A stretch of DNA of 64,000 bases from positions 62,001 to 126,000 of the forward strand of contig NZ_JBNGPA010000007.1 of the NCBI RefSeq assembly GCF_050589845.1, in the 5' to 3' direction. A model generated the notes under the pieces. It had not been told where the DNA came from. It saw nothing but the letters and a program-made list of their open reading frames with translations, and made no database searches. Numbering within the stretch: position 1 is the first letter of the stretch; each line of letters starts with the position of its first letter. Positions 9,367-18,451 of this stretch are shown in pieces. The DNA is from Carboxylicivirga agarovorans (lineage in GTDB: Bacteria > Bacteroidota > Bacteroidia > Bacteroidales > Marinilabiliaceae). The position numbers were made by a program, and so were the translations under genes.

Positions 9367-10248
9367 ATGAATTTATTGACAACCTGCATATTCTTGTCAT
9401 TCGTTGCAATGGTAAGTTTAATGCCTTTTAGAGTATTGTACTGCTTTTCAGATTTTGCTGCTTTTGTAATGCACAAAGTGGTGAAGTATCGCCGAAAAGT
9501 CATTTACGATAATCTATATAAGTCTTTCCCCGACAAATCCTCCGAAGAAATAGAGAAGATCGCCAAGGCCTTTTATAAAAACCTGACAGACAACCTACTT
9601 GAAAGTTTTAAGGCGTTTACGATGAAACACTCGTCCATTATTAAACGGCATAAAATCCTTAACCCTGAATTGTTAGAATCATTGTTGGAACAGCACAAAG
9701 GAGTAATTGGGGTAACTGCTCATTATGCCAATTGGGAATGGGGTAGCCTTTCAGGGAGTTTACAATGCGACAACCACTTTGTAGCCCTGTATAAACCACT
9801 AAATAACAAATATATTAACAACATCCTTTTACGAAGCAGGGCCAAGTGTAATACCGAATTGGTATCCATTAAGGAAACATCAGACATGTTCAGGCAATAC
9901 GAGAACAAGAACTACGTTTTCTTAATGGCAGCCGATCAAAGTCCGGCCAAAGGAAAACAAATGGACAGTGCCTATTGGTTTGAGTTTTTCAATCGTCAGA
10001 CGGCCTTTTTGCATGGTCCTGAAAAATATTCACGCCGCTACAATTACCCTGTTGTTTACATAGACATACAACGTGTAAAAAGAGGGTATTACGAGGTTGT
10101 TTTATCAACCTTAACAGAATCACCCAATAACCTGCCCGATGGGAAAATAACTGAACTTTACAAAAACAAGTTAGTGGAGATTATTAGTACCCGCCCTAAT
10201 GATTGGTTATGGTCACATAATCGCTGGAAACGATCGCCAAAACAATAA
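9367..10248 (+). CDS. LpxL/HtrB-family lysophospholipid (lipid A) acyltransferase
   Basis: A 293-residue protein of the bacterial lipid A acyltransferase family. A hydrophobic N-terminus (about 1-35) anchors it to the inner membrane. The catalytic HX4E motif is H119/E124 in TAHYANWEW, followed by MAADQSP (about residue 198) and the C-terminal WLWSHNRWK. These enzymes add a secondary acyl chain from acyl-ACP to lipid A on the cytoplasmic face. Bacteroidota also use relatives to make ornithine or glycine lipids, so the acceptor is not certain. Its stop overlaps the start of the next gene (TAATG), so it is translationally coupled to an acyl-CoA ligase. That suggests a shared role in membrane lipid acylation. 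Confidence 0.86.
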   Translation: MNLLTTCIFLSFVAMVSLMPFRVLYCFSDFAAFVMHKVVKYRRKVIYDNLYKSFPDKSSEEIEKIAKAFYKNLTDNLLESFKAFTMKHSSIIKRHKILNPELLESLLEQHKGVIGVTAHYANWEWGSLSGSLQCDNHFVALYKPLNNKYINNILLRSRAKCNTELVSIKETSDMFRQYENKNYVFLMAADQSPAKGKQMDSAYWFEFFNRQTAFLHGPEKYSRRYNYPVVYIDIQRVKRGYYEVVLSTLTESPNNLPDGKITELYKNKLVEIISTRPNDWLWSHNRWKRSPKQ

Positions 10249-12026
10249 TGAAAATGAAAGAGATACATATAGCACAAATGCTTCGCAACCGGGCTCAACA
10301 ATATAAAGAACGTGAAGTATTCAGGTATAAAGAAGAGCAGGAAGTTAAGACAATGAGCTGGTCTGCGTTCCGGCTTCAGTCGGAACATATAGCGTGTTAC
10401 CTGCTTAAAAAAGGCATTGGAACGGCCAATAATGTTGGTATTTACAGTCAGAACAGACCTCACTGGACTATCTCAGACCTGGCTATTCTTTCATGCAGGG
10501 CTGTAGTTGTTCCAATTTATCCAACCGCTACCTTTGAGCAATTAAAATACATTATCGATGAAACAGAGATGCAGGTTTTGTTCGTTGGTGATAATGATCA
10601 GCTCCCAAATGCCGTTAAAGCTCTTAACGAAACCCAAAGTCTAAAATACCTTATTACATTTGACTGCCCCGGGCAAGACGATGAACGAATAATATCCTTT
10701 TCTGAGATCATTAATGGCGACCTCACTGAAAATAAGGAGCAATTAGAACAACAGCTGGCCTCAGCTAAAGATGATGACCTGGCAACCATTATCTATACAT
10801 CGGGTACAACAGGCGAACCCAAAGGTGCCATGTTGCAGCACAAACAGTTTATGCATGCTTTTGAAATGCATAAAAAGCGTGTTTTCCTGACCGACAAGGA
10901 TGTGTCCATGTGTTTCTTGCCCTTGAGTCATGTCTTTGAACGCACCTGGACTTACTATTTACTTTATTCAGGTGGTACAAATATTTACAACCTTGATCCG
11001 AAAGCTATTATTGAAGAGCTTCCGAAGGCGAAGCCTACGGTTATGTGTGTTGTTCCACGCTTCTTTGAAAAAACATATGATGGTATTCAACAAACAGCCA
11101 GTAAGTGGCCCAAAGTTCAAAAGGCTATCTTTGACTGGGCTGTTAACACAGGTCGTCAATACATTGAGTACGAAAAGGATAATAAAAAAGCGCCTGCTTT
11201 ATTAAACCTTAAGCGATCAATTGCCAATGCACTGGTATATAAAAAGATCCGACAGGTATTTGGTGGCAATATTCGTTTTATGCCTTGTGCCGGCTCAGCA
11301 CTGAATAACTTCCTGTTACGATTTTTTCACAGCATCGGGCTCCATATTTGTTACGGCTATGGTGCCACTGAAACCACCGCAACGGTTTCGTGCATGCCAA
11401 ATAAAAACTACGACTTTGACTACACAGGTGATATTATGCCTGGTATTGAAGTGAAGATCAATGAGGAAAATATGATTCTCGTTAAGGGCGAATCGGTATT
11501 CACCGGCTATTATAAAAAACCGCAGCAAACAGCAGAGGTCTTGAAAGACGGGTGGTATCACACCGGCGATCAGGGTTCTATTCCTGCTCCGGGTAAACTG
11601 CATATGACTGAACGCATCAAAGACATCATAAAAACGTCCACTGGAAAATACATATCGCCTCAAAAGATTGAGTTAGAACTGTCAAAAAGTTCGTTTATTG
11701 AGCAAATCTGTATCATTGGTGATAACCGTAAGTACCTGACGGCTATAATCGTTCCTGCATTTCCGGCCATTAAAGACATGGCCAACTCAGAAAACATAAA
11801 AGCGGAGAAGATGGCTGTATTATTGAAGGAGCCCATCATTTATAAGTTAATGGAGAAGGAAATACAGAAATTCCAGAGTCACCTGCCAAAACATGAGCAG
11901 GTTATCAAATTTCAACTGCTTGACCAGGCTTTTAGCATTGACAATACGATGCTGACTAATTCCTTAAAAGTTCGCCGAAAGCAGGTTAATCAGATATATA
12001 AACAAGAAATTGAGGCCATGTATTAG
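10248..12026 (+). CDS. Long-chain acyl-CoA synthetase (AMP-dependent, FadD-type)
   Basis: A 592-residue AMP-forming ligase of the long-chain acyl-CoA synthetase type. The phosphate-binding loop is YTSGTTGEPKG (about residue 179). The adenylate motif is CYGYGATETTATVS (about 370), the GWYHTGDQG motif (about 437) is present, and the C-terminal lid has ERIKDIIKTSTGKYISPQ in place of the usual DRxKE...GxxVxP. The reaction is fatty acid + ATP + CoA to acyl-CoA + AMP + PPi on the cytoplasmic side. It starts on the last base of the preceding acyltransferase stop codon. A second AMP-binding enzyme of the same group occurs at 26141-28054 in this window. Chain-length specificity cannot be read from the sequence. 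Confidence 0.9.
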   Translation: MKMKEIHIAQMLRNRAQQYKEREVFRYKEEQEVKTMSWSAFRLQSEHIACYLLKKGIGTANNVGIYSQNRPHWTISDLAILSCRAVVVPIYPTATFEQLKYIIDETEMQVLFVGDNDQLPNAVKALNETQSLKYLITFDCPGQDDERIISFSEIINGDLTENKEQLEQQLASAKDDDLATIIYTSGTTGEPKGAMLQHKQFMHAFEMHKKRVFLTDKDVSMCFLPLSHVFERTWTYYLLYSGGTNIYNLDPKAIIEELPKAKPTVMCVVPRFFEKTYDGIQQTASKWPKVQKAIFDWAVNTGRQYIEYEKDNKKAPALLNLKRSIANALVYKKIRQVFGGNIRFMPCAGSALNNFLLRFFHSIGLHICYGYGATETTATVSCMPNKNYDFDYTGDIMPGIEVKINEENMILVKGESVFTGYYKKPQQTAEVLKDGWYHTGDQGSIPAPGKLHMTERIKDIIKTSTGKYISPQKIELELSKSSFIEQICIIGDNRKYLTAIIVPAFPAIKDMANSENIKAEKMAVLLKEPIIYKLMEKEIQKFQSHLPKHEQVIKFQLLDQAFSIDNTMLTNSLKVRRKQVNQIYKQEIEAMY

Positions 12027-12250
12027 GGAATGTGAGGATGTGAGATGTTAGGATGTGAGATGTTCGATGTGGTGATGTCTCATGCAACCACTAAACTCAT
12101 CAACAATTCGACAATTCGACAATTTGACAATTTGACATTTAGAATGCAAGATATAGAACACTGACAAATAGCGCCTTACGCCTATCGCCTTCAACCTATA
12201 AACTTGTAAACTAATCAACATTTTCAACAATTCGACAATTCTACATCCAA
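12026..12250. repeat. Dispersed intergenic repeat, copy A
   Basis: Starts with two identical 14-base runs in adjacent 15-bp units (12036-12050 and 12051-12065; GGATGTGAGATGTT plus one base). Next come CTAAACTCATCAAC (12090-12103) and runs of CAATTCGA and CAATTTGA. The region ends with CAACATTTTCAACAATTCGAC (about 12216-12236). The same modules in the same order, reverse-complemented, occur at 57290-57760. No coding capacity is evident. Confidence 0.75.
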
Positions 12251-12797
12251 AAACTATTCTGATACATTTCATGCTTATTGTGTTTTAGTGGTTTGCATTT
12301 AAACTTTTCACAAACATACAAACACAGAAAGGCCGAATCAATTACAATGCATGCATTGTAATTTGGAGAATAACTCATTTGCTTCATATTGTGCTACTTA
12401 CAGCACTTTTGATGCTTTTTATGTTAAAAACATAACCCACTGCACGTTAGTAAAAACACCTTTTTCGCGTAAAAAATCCCAAAAACGACACAAAAATGTC
12501 ACTTTTAGACACTTTCTGACCCTTATTGGGGTCTTTTCTGAGTCCTTTTTGGGTCTTCTTTGGGGATTGTTCGGTAATTCTTCGGTAATTGTTCGGCTAC
12601 GCGCGTAGCCGAACAATTACCGAAGAATTACCGAAGAAGGGTCGAAGCTTTTCCGAAGGAGGTAGCAACCCAATTGCAATAATTACCGAATAAAACTTGG
12701 TAAAATTTGCAGTTTGCCGGTCACACTGGTGTAAAACTGCAGTTACTGAACATCACCACAATCGTATTAAGCTGACATCAAAAATTCAATAATGAAC
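12251..12797. other. Convergent intergenic region with no clear gene
   Basis: The rest of the 771-bp gap between the ends of the acyl-CoA ligase and the helicase gene. Short frames occur on both strands across 12351-12616, but they overlap each other and end inside the large palindrome. Their protein text shows no family signature. I see no terminator with a clean T tract other than the palindrome itself. Confidence 0.5.
12570..12635. repeat. Perfect 66-bp palindrome with no loop
   Basis: Every base from 12570 to 12602 pairs with its mirror from 12635 to 12603: 33 bp per arm, no spacer, centre CTACGC|GCGTAG. Each arm contains TTCGGTAATTCTTCGGTAAT-type internal repeats followed by TGTTCGG. 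It lies between two convergent genes and could extrude as a cruciform or fold as a very long hairpin in RNA of either strand. Confidence 0.95.
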
Positions 12798-15700
12798 TCA
12801 GGTCAATAAATCCTTAATATCGTCAACTGTAAGGTTTTTCATGATACTTTCATCCGTTTGGACAATATCACCTGCCACTTTTTTCTTGCGTTCCTGCAAT
12901 TTAAGGATTTTCTCCTCCACCGTGTCGCGACAAATCATACGATAGGCAAATACGTTCTTATACTGACCAATACGGTAACAACGGTCGATAGCCTGGTTTT
13001 CAACCGCAGGATTCCACCAGGGGTCAACTATATAAACATAATCGGCTGCAGTAAGGTTAAGCCCTGTTCCACCAGCTTTTAAGCTGATCAAAAAGACTCT
13101 TAGCTCATCATTGGTCTGAAAATTATTGACAGACTTTTCACGTTGTTTTGTCGTACTTTTCCCATCCAGGTATTCAAACTCTATGCTGCGACGAGTCAAC
13201 TCATCTTTAATTAAACCGAGCATTTTAACAAACTGTGAGAAAATAAGGATTTTATGGTTCGCTGTTTTATCTGTAATATGCTGGACTATTTCTTTGATCT
13301 TTACTGATTCGGTTTCTTCAATACTACCACCGATTAACTGAGGTGAATCACAGATCTGCCGTAAACGGGTTAAGGCCTCGAGTACCATCAGTTTAGACTT
13401 ACCCATTCCCTCCTCTTCCACTTTACCAATAAGCTGGTCACGAAACTGGTTACGGTAAGCATCATAGACCTTACGTTGTGCAGTATCCATCTCGCAAAAG
13501 ATCACATCCTCTGTTTTAGGAGGTAACTCAGAGGCTACTTTCTCTTTTGTACGCCTTAGAACGAACGGGTTGATCAGGCGTTGCAGTTCTCCCCCGATCA
13601 GCTCATCACCATCCTTATCAATAGCATTGGAGAAACTGTCCTTAAAGGTGGATACGCCCCCCAGAAAACCACGGTTAACAAAGCTCATCTGGGCATATAA
13701 GTCAAAAGTACTGTTCTCTATCGGTGTACCCGAAAGCGCCAGTCGGCTGTTGGCCTTCAGTAAACTGGCTGCCTTATAACGTCGCGATGCAGGGTTTTTA
13801 ATGGCTTGCGATTCATCCAACACGATATAGTTAAACGAATATTCCTTTAGCTTTTCAATATCGCGCAACAGAATGCCATAGGTAGTAAATACAATATCAT
13901 AGTCATCAAACGTACTTACATCATCAACACGCTGCACACCGTAATGGTAATGGGCTCTTAGCTGTGGAGCGAACTTACGTATTTCGTTCTCCCAGTTAAA
14001 AAGAAGAGTCGTAGGTACCACAATCAGGTTGGTTTGCGGGTTACGCTCCAACACATGCTGTAAAAAAGTTAGTACCTGCAGTGTTTTACCCAAGCCCATA
14101 TCATCGGCCAATATTCCGCCCCAGCCCATTTCATGCAGAAAGTTAAGCCAGTTAAGCCCCTCCTTCTGGTAGTGTCGAAGATCGGCCGTTATTGACTTTG
14201 GAACCGCTGTATCCTCTATACTGGTAAATGAAGCCAATTTACGGCGTTTTTCAGCTAATTCTTCCAGAACAGCCACATCATCAATACTGTCAAATAACTC
14301 ATCGACAATTGAGAAACGTAATTTGGACACTGCCAATGAGTCGCCGTTAACCTCTCCATGACGGAAGTATTTTTCAAAACGATGAAACCACTCGGCTGGC
14401 AACACACCTACTGAGCCATCGGATAACTGGATATACCGCTGCTTTTTCAACACCGCTTTTCTGATATCGCTTAGCTTCACCTCAATATCACCAAAGCTGA
14501 CATGTATTTTAATGTCAAACCAGTCTTGTCCCGAACTAATGGATGTAGAAATTTTACCCTTATGCGGCGAATATTTAAAACTCTTCAGATCATTTAATCC
14601 ATATACTTCTACATTATTCATCTGAAGCGCATCAAAGAACTTATAAAACCACATGTCGTGGTTAAACTCATTGTAATGCAGGTGAAATACCTTACTACTC
14701 TTTTGCGCTTCAAATTTTGGATGCAACGAGGACAGTTGCTCAGCAAAATCAGCCTCTAATTCAAAGTTGCGCTTGTATTGTATGATCTTGTCATCTTCCT
14801 CAATTATTACATTACCATTGGTGGTTAATTTAACCGATACTCCATGGTGGTATTCAACCTGTGGAGTAATAAGTAAATGCTGATCACGTTCCGATAAGAA
14901 CACCTGCTTTTTCTTAAAGTCCAGCTCCGCTACTTCCAATGGGTAAATGCCTTTATCAAACTCCATATCGAAGCTATTGGCCAATGGCTTTATCACATTA
15001 TCAAAAAACTGTTGTTTATGCGATTTGACCATTTTAATCGGCTCATCGTGTTCAACGATCAGCTTGGCAACACGATAATCCTTTGTGACATAATAAACGC
15101 CATCAATGACATAAATAAACTGCCCCGACTGCTCCACATCAATATCTTCGGCTGTGCATACCTTGTCCCCGACCTTAAGCTTTGGATTCAGGTAAACAAA
15201 AGTATCATCTTCCTTGACTTCAAAGAATCCATCGATCGCTTCAGGTGCGATAACTATGGGTTCCAGATCGGTCTTGCGTAGCTTATAATTATTTGAATTG
15301 TTGACATACACATGTTTTTCCTGTGCCAGCAGCTCCATTATACGCTTGTGGGTAATAAACAGGTCCGAAGGTTTCACCTGGGCATTACACTCATCAATCA
15401 GCTCAAGTAATTCTTTCTGATGTTCACTAACATAGAGCAGATAGTCTTCGTGCACACCATCGTATTCGGTAATGTGTGAGCTCAGCGAGTCGCGTGTTTT
15501 ATTAGGCTTACCAATGATGGGGGTTAATTCAATGACATAGTTATCGCTAAAATAGGTTTTCGTGGTACTTAACTCAAGAACAAAACCCATTTCACGCTCT
15601 TGTTTTAAAACCTCCTCCTGTGTTTCAAGGTGGAAAGTCTCTACGTCGATCTCATTCAGTATCTGTTCAACCAGGCTATTCTCTTCACTCTCAACAGGCA

Positions 15701-16523
15701 TGATGCCTTTGGCAAAATCGGTTTGCTTGGCAACAAGGCCTGCCTTTTCGTCGAAACCAATGCTAAAGTAGGTTGAGAATTCGCCCGATTCGATACCGTG
15801 GCGGGTAAGTGTTTCTGATTTTAGTCCTTCCAGACTTTTAATAAAGACACGCTTCAACAAATCAGGACTGCCTGAACGTGCAATTTTCAGCAGGCAAATG
15901 ACTTCTGGTTCGGTCAGCGATTGAAGGTTGGTTTTCTCCTCAGGTGTGATGTATACTTTACCATCTACATATTTGAATATCAAACGCAGGTGTTTCTTAA
16001 AGTTCTGATCCAACTGTACAATCAGGCTGTTATCCTGAAGTATCAATTCAGACACATAACTTACCTGGTAGCTATACGAGACGGCACTTAATATGGAGTA
16101 TGTGGTATTTTCCTTAACAAATGATTCGGTAATATTTTCGAACGATGGTATTTCGAAGCCCAGAACAGAACGTCCTGAAACAGCACGTTGATTGGACTGC
16201 TCATTACGTTTTTCAAATCCCATTTGTATATTACCGTCTATGTCGGCAATAAATAAAAGGGCTGCAATAGTATGTGTACAAAACCGCCCCCCAATGTAGG
16301 AACAATTACACATGGTTTCCATTTGTCGGTTGTTAAGGTTGCGGATCTGCACTTTGTGCATTTTATTGTCCTTAACCGAAAATATCCAATTATCCAGTGC
16401 TTTCTGATACAATTGAAGCGACACTTTCCCTTCCTTATAAAGGTTTGTCCCCTCGCTACTTACATCATTAGATGCATAAAAATCAATTTCACCACTAATA
16501 TAGTCTCTTACGCTTTCCGCCAT
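12798..16523 (-). CDS. SNF2-family DEAD/DEAH helicase with SWIM zinc finger
   Basis: A 1241-residue Swi2/Snf2-type ATPase. Near the N-terminus is a SWIM zinc finger (CNC...CTH; C72, C74, C82, H84). A long middle region follows. The C-terminal motor has Walker A DDMGLGKT, the DExx box LDESQAIKN, SGTPIEN, and the helicase C half with SLKAGGTGLNLTAADYV, DPWWNPAVENQAIDR and YRIGQ. Such proteins move along double-stranded DNA and remodel protein-DNA complexes; bacterial SWIM/SNF2 members are widespread but little studied. I chose the ATG at 16523, giving MAESVRDYI. An in-frame upstream ATG at 16589 would lie at the probable -33 box and add an unlikely hydrophobic stretch. All motor motifs are intact. 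Confidence 0.92.
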   Translation of the reverse strand: MAESVRDYISGEIDFYASNDVSSEGTNLYKEGKVSLQLYQKALDNWIFSVKDNKMHKVQIRNLNNRQMETMCNCSYIGGRFCTHTIAALLFIADIDGNIQMGFEKRNEQSNQRAVSGRSVLGFEIPSFENITESFVKENTTYSILSAVSYSYQVSYVSELILQDNSLIVQLDQNFKKHLRLIFKYVDGKVYITPEEKTNLQSLTEPEVICLLKIARSGSPDLLKRVFIKSLEGLKSETLTRHGIESGEFSTYFSIGFDEKAGLVAKQTDFAKGIMPVESEENSLVEQILNEIDVETFHLETQEEVLKQEREMGFVLELSTTKTYFSDNYVIELTPIIGKPNKTRDSLSSHITEYDGVHEDYLLYVSEHQKELLELIDECNAQVKPSDLFITHKRIMELLAQEKHVYVNNSNNYKLRKTDLEPIVIAPEAIDGFFEVKEDDTFVYLNPKLKVGDKVCTAEDIDVEQSGQFIYVIDGVYYVTKDYRVAKLIVEHDEPIKMVKSHKQQFFDNVIKPLANSFDMEFDKGIYPLEVAELDFKKKQVFLSERDQHLLITPQVEYHHGVSVKLTTNGNVIIEEDDKIIQYKRNFELEADFAEQLSSLHPKFEAQKSSKVFHLHYNEFNHDMWFYKFFDALQMNNVEVYGLNDLKSFKYSPHKGKISTSISSGQDWFDIKIHVSFGDIEVKLSDIRKAVLKKQRYIQLSDGSVGVLPAEWFHRFEKYFRHGEVNGDSLAVSKLRFSIVDELFDSIDDVAVLEELAEKRRKLASFTSIEDTAVPKSITADLRHYQKEGLNWLNFLHEMGWGGILADDMGLGKTLQVLTFLQHVLERNPQTNLIVVPTTLLFNWENEIRKFAPQLRAHYHYGVQRVDDVSTFDDYDIVFTTYGILLRDIEKLKEYSFNYIVLDESQAIKNPASRRYKAASLLKANSRLALSGTPIENSTFDLYAQMSFVNRGFLGGVSTFKDSFSNAIDKDGDELIGGELQRLINPFVLRRTKEKVASELPPKTEDVIFCEMDTAQRKVYDAYRNQFRDQLIGKVEEEGMGKSKLMVLEALTRLRQICDSPQLIGGSIEETESVKIKEIVQHITDKTANHKILIFSQFVKMLGLIKDELTRRSIEFEYLDGKSTTKQREKSVNNFQTNDELRVFLISLKAGGTGLNLTAADYVYIVDPWWNPAVENQAIDRCYRIGQYKNVFAYRMICRDTVEEKILKLQERKKKVAGDIVQTDESIMKNLTVDDIKDLLT

Positions 16524-16556
16524 AATCCAATCCCAAATTTGCAAAGTGCTAATCCG

Positions 16557-16589
16557 CAAAAATACAAACAGAATGGCAAAAAACAGCAA
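16557..16589 (-). promoter_or_regulatory. Likely promoter of the SNF2 helicase gene
   Basis: On the minus strand TATTTTTG (16557-16564) matches the Bacteroidota -7 box TAnnTTTG. TTG at 16587-16589 lies 22 bp upstream as the -33 box. The predicted transcript begins about 25-30 bases before the ATG at 16523, which supports that start. Confidence 0.5.
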
Positions 16590-16892
16590 TTTAAATTATG
16601 GTATTTTGCAGTTTAATTTCATTTCACTGGCTTTCAGCAAGGTGTAAGAGCACTTAAAAAACGCTGGCTTTTGGGGTGATTTTAAGCATGCTGTGTATAG
16701 TGAATTGAATTACAAATAAATGAATATATCATATTTTGTAAAGGGAAAATTTATTGCCAATGTAAAACCTAAAACAATACCCTGCTTCATCCAGACTGAA
16801 TTAGGGCATATCCACCTGACCATTCATTTAATACAAACAATGCAGCGTTATTGTCTAATGTATTAATCCATTAATTAGTCATAAATAACTTT
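16590..16892. other. Gene-free stretch between helicase and small membrane protein genes
   Basis: An AT-rich divergent intergenic region. I see no open frame of substance, RNA gene or repeat here apart from the flanking promoters. Confidence 0.45.
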
Positions 16893-16893
16893 T

Positions 16894-16924
16894 TTGGAAT
16901 AAGTATATTTTTAATGTACATTTG
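16894..16924 (+). promoter_or_regulatory. Likely promoter of the 17007 gene
   Basis: TACATTTG (16917-16924) fits TAnnTTTG, with TTG at 16894-16896 and a 20-bp spacer. This is the expected Bacteroidota -33/-7 arrangement. The start codon follows about 80 bp downstream. Confidence 0.6.
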
Positions 16925-17006
16925 ATAATGGTATATAAAGCCAATCTGGCGCGGTATAAAACACACAATTCATAAGGACACCACATAATATAAAACCCCT
17001 TATTTC

Positions 17007-17576
17007 ATGAAAGAAATCAGTAATAAAGAGGAAGAGTTCTTCTCTAAATGGGAGAAAACAAGAAAAAATAAGTGGCAATATATTCTATTGCACGGACCTG
17101 TTTATTATGGATTACCATTGGGCGTAATTTTATTCCTGGTAATTAGTTACATTGAGATTGGAGAATTGCATTTATTAAAACTCCCGGTCTATTTATTAAT
17201 TTCCGGCATTATTGGTTTGGAATTTGGTTATAGCAAATTTAAACGGACAGATAAACTTTTTGTGGAAATAAATGAAGAAGATATTATACTAACTGGTATT
17301 CAGAAATTAAAATCAGGGCAAGCCTGGAATTATGAGAACTTAAGAATATTTAAGGATGAAAGCGAATCACTTGTTGTGAGAAATGAACTTTTCTGGTTTG
17401 AGGATCAAGAAGTATCGCCTGAAAAATTGAATGATCTTTTTAAGATCACCCGTTCCGATTTTTATCGTTTAAAGAAAAACAAAGCCTTTGCGGAGTATTC
17501 AGAAAACACAAATGTTAAAGTACAACTATTCGATAACTCGGCAAATCAACAACCATTGCTTGAAAAACCGATATAA
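17007..17576 (+). CDS. Hypothetical membrane protein, two predicted membrane segments
   Basis: A 189-residue protein I do not recognise. A charged N-terminus (MKEISNKEEEFF) is followed by two hydrophobic segments at about residues 26-50 and 55-72. A mainly polar region of about 115 residues makes up the rest, probably cytoplasmic. That region alternates short beta-like stretches (KLFVEINEEDIILTGIQ, WNYENLRIF, LVVRNELFWF). This pattern resembles small bacterial PH-like domains, but the similarity is only by eye. It has a good promoter 80 bp upstream. The next gene downstream begins with a similar MKEIS sequence, and the third in the row is an STM3941-like membrane protein, so this may be a cluster of related genes. 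Function unknown. Confidence 0.6.
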   Translation: MKEISNKEEEFFSKWEKTRKNKWQYILLHGPVYYGLPLGVILFLVISYIEIGELHLLKLPVYLLISGIIGLEFGYSKFKRTDKLFVEINEEDIILTGIQKLKSGQAWNYENLRIFKDESESLVVRNELFWFEDQEVSPEKLNDLFKITRSDFYRLKKNKAFAEYSENTNVKVQLFDNSANQQPLLEKPI

Positions 17577-17944
17577 CAACAACATTGCTCAATTCCGGTT
17601 ACACAGCTACAACAATAGATTAATCAAGTCCTTGTATCTCCTTAAAGGAGCATGAAACACATCAATAATAAATGTCAAGAGTATATACAAAAACATGAAA
17701 TACAGTTCACTACCATAGCACAACAGAGTTAGGGGCATTTTTAACAGATCATTCCCCAGCCTGGATCGCCAAACAACATTACCGACTTAAAAGAGAAAAG
17801 TCAGAATACACACTAAGTATTGACTCTGACCAAGATGGTAAAAATAATGATAGTGAATCCAATCATAACAAAACGTGAGTTTATTTAACGAGTAACATTA
17901 CCAGGCAAAAACTAATTGAAATACACAGAAAGACTTATAACCAT
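17577..17944. other. 368-bp gap with a possible broken small gene
   Basis: From an ATG at 17695 (MKY) one frame stops quickly. A one-base shift after the third codon opens a frame of more than 50 codons to the stop at 17876-17878 (VHYHSTTELGAFLTDHSP, then a charged Asp/Asn/Lys-rich end). This looks like a frameshifted or decayed small gene, but there is no family match to prove it. CTCCTTAAAGGAG near 17639 forms a small dyad. Confidence 0.3.
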
Positions 17945-18415
17945 ATGAAAGAAATTAGTAAGGACTATAAAAAAGTACCTGCTGATATTATTCTATCAAT
18001 CGTTTTATCATCAGTAATATCGGCATTTTGGTTTGTCATATACTCCTATTACAGAGATACTATTTACGAAAACTTAATGCAATATACCGGTTGGAGTCCT
18101 GATTCGATTTATGGGGGATTATGGTTTCTTTTGATACTATTTACTGGTGCCATAATGTATAACAGGAAATATTATAGCCAATATGTCTTAATGTCCAGAG
18201 GGTATATATTAATCATGTTAATTCTATCGCTATATTTCGGATTGAGAGATTGGATCATTTCATCTCCGGAATTATTAGTATCGGATAATCCATACTTAAA
18301 ATTCAGTCCATACCGACCTTTATATACTGTTTTATTGCCTTTGATCTGGGCAATATACATATCCTATCATGCGTATTTGGATTTTGCAAGAAATCGTAAG
18401 CCTTCACAAGCCTGA
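17945..18415 (+). CDS. Hypothetical integral membrane protein, four predicted segments
   Basis: A 156-residue, strongly hydrophobic protein. Four membrane segments can be seen at about residues 16-34, 57-73, 84-101 and 124-146, joined by short loops. Both ends are charged (MKEISKDYKK at the start, ARNRKPSQA at the end), so both probably face the cytoplasm. No known family was recognised. It starts like the 17007 protein (MKEIS), lies 36 bp before the STM3941-like gene on the same strand, and is likely co-transcribed with it. Function unknown. Confidence 0.55.
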   Translation: MKEISKDYKKVPADIILSIVLSSVISAFWFVIYSYYRDTIYENLMQYTGWSPDSIYGGLWFLLILFTGAIMYNRKYYSQYVLMSRGYILIMLILSLYFGLRDWIISSPELLVSDNPYLKFSPYRPLYTVLLPLIWAIYISYHAYLDFARNRKPSQA

Positions 18416-18451
18416 AAAAATCCCTCAATAACAAAATTAAAGCTAACCATA

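Noticed and set aside
12351..12616. Overlapping 85- and 65-codon frames on opposite strands between the acyl-CoA ligase and helicase genes
   Set aside because: They read through the palindrome and repeats, overlap each other, and show no family signature or ribosome site.
12798..16523. SNF2 helicase as part of a DISARM- or Zorya-like defence system
   Set aside because: No methylase, nuclease or other defence gene lies next to it. Neighbours are metabolic or unknown membrane proteins.
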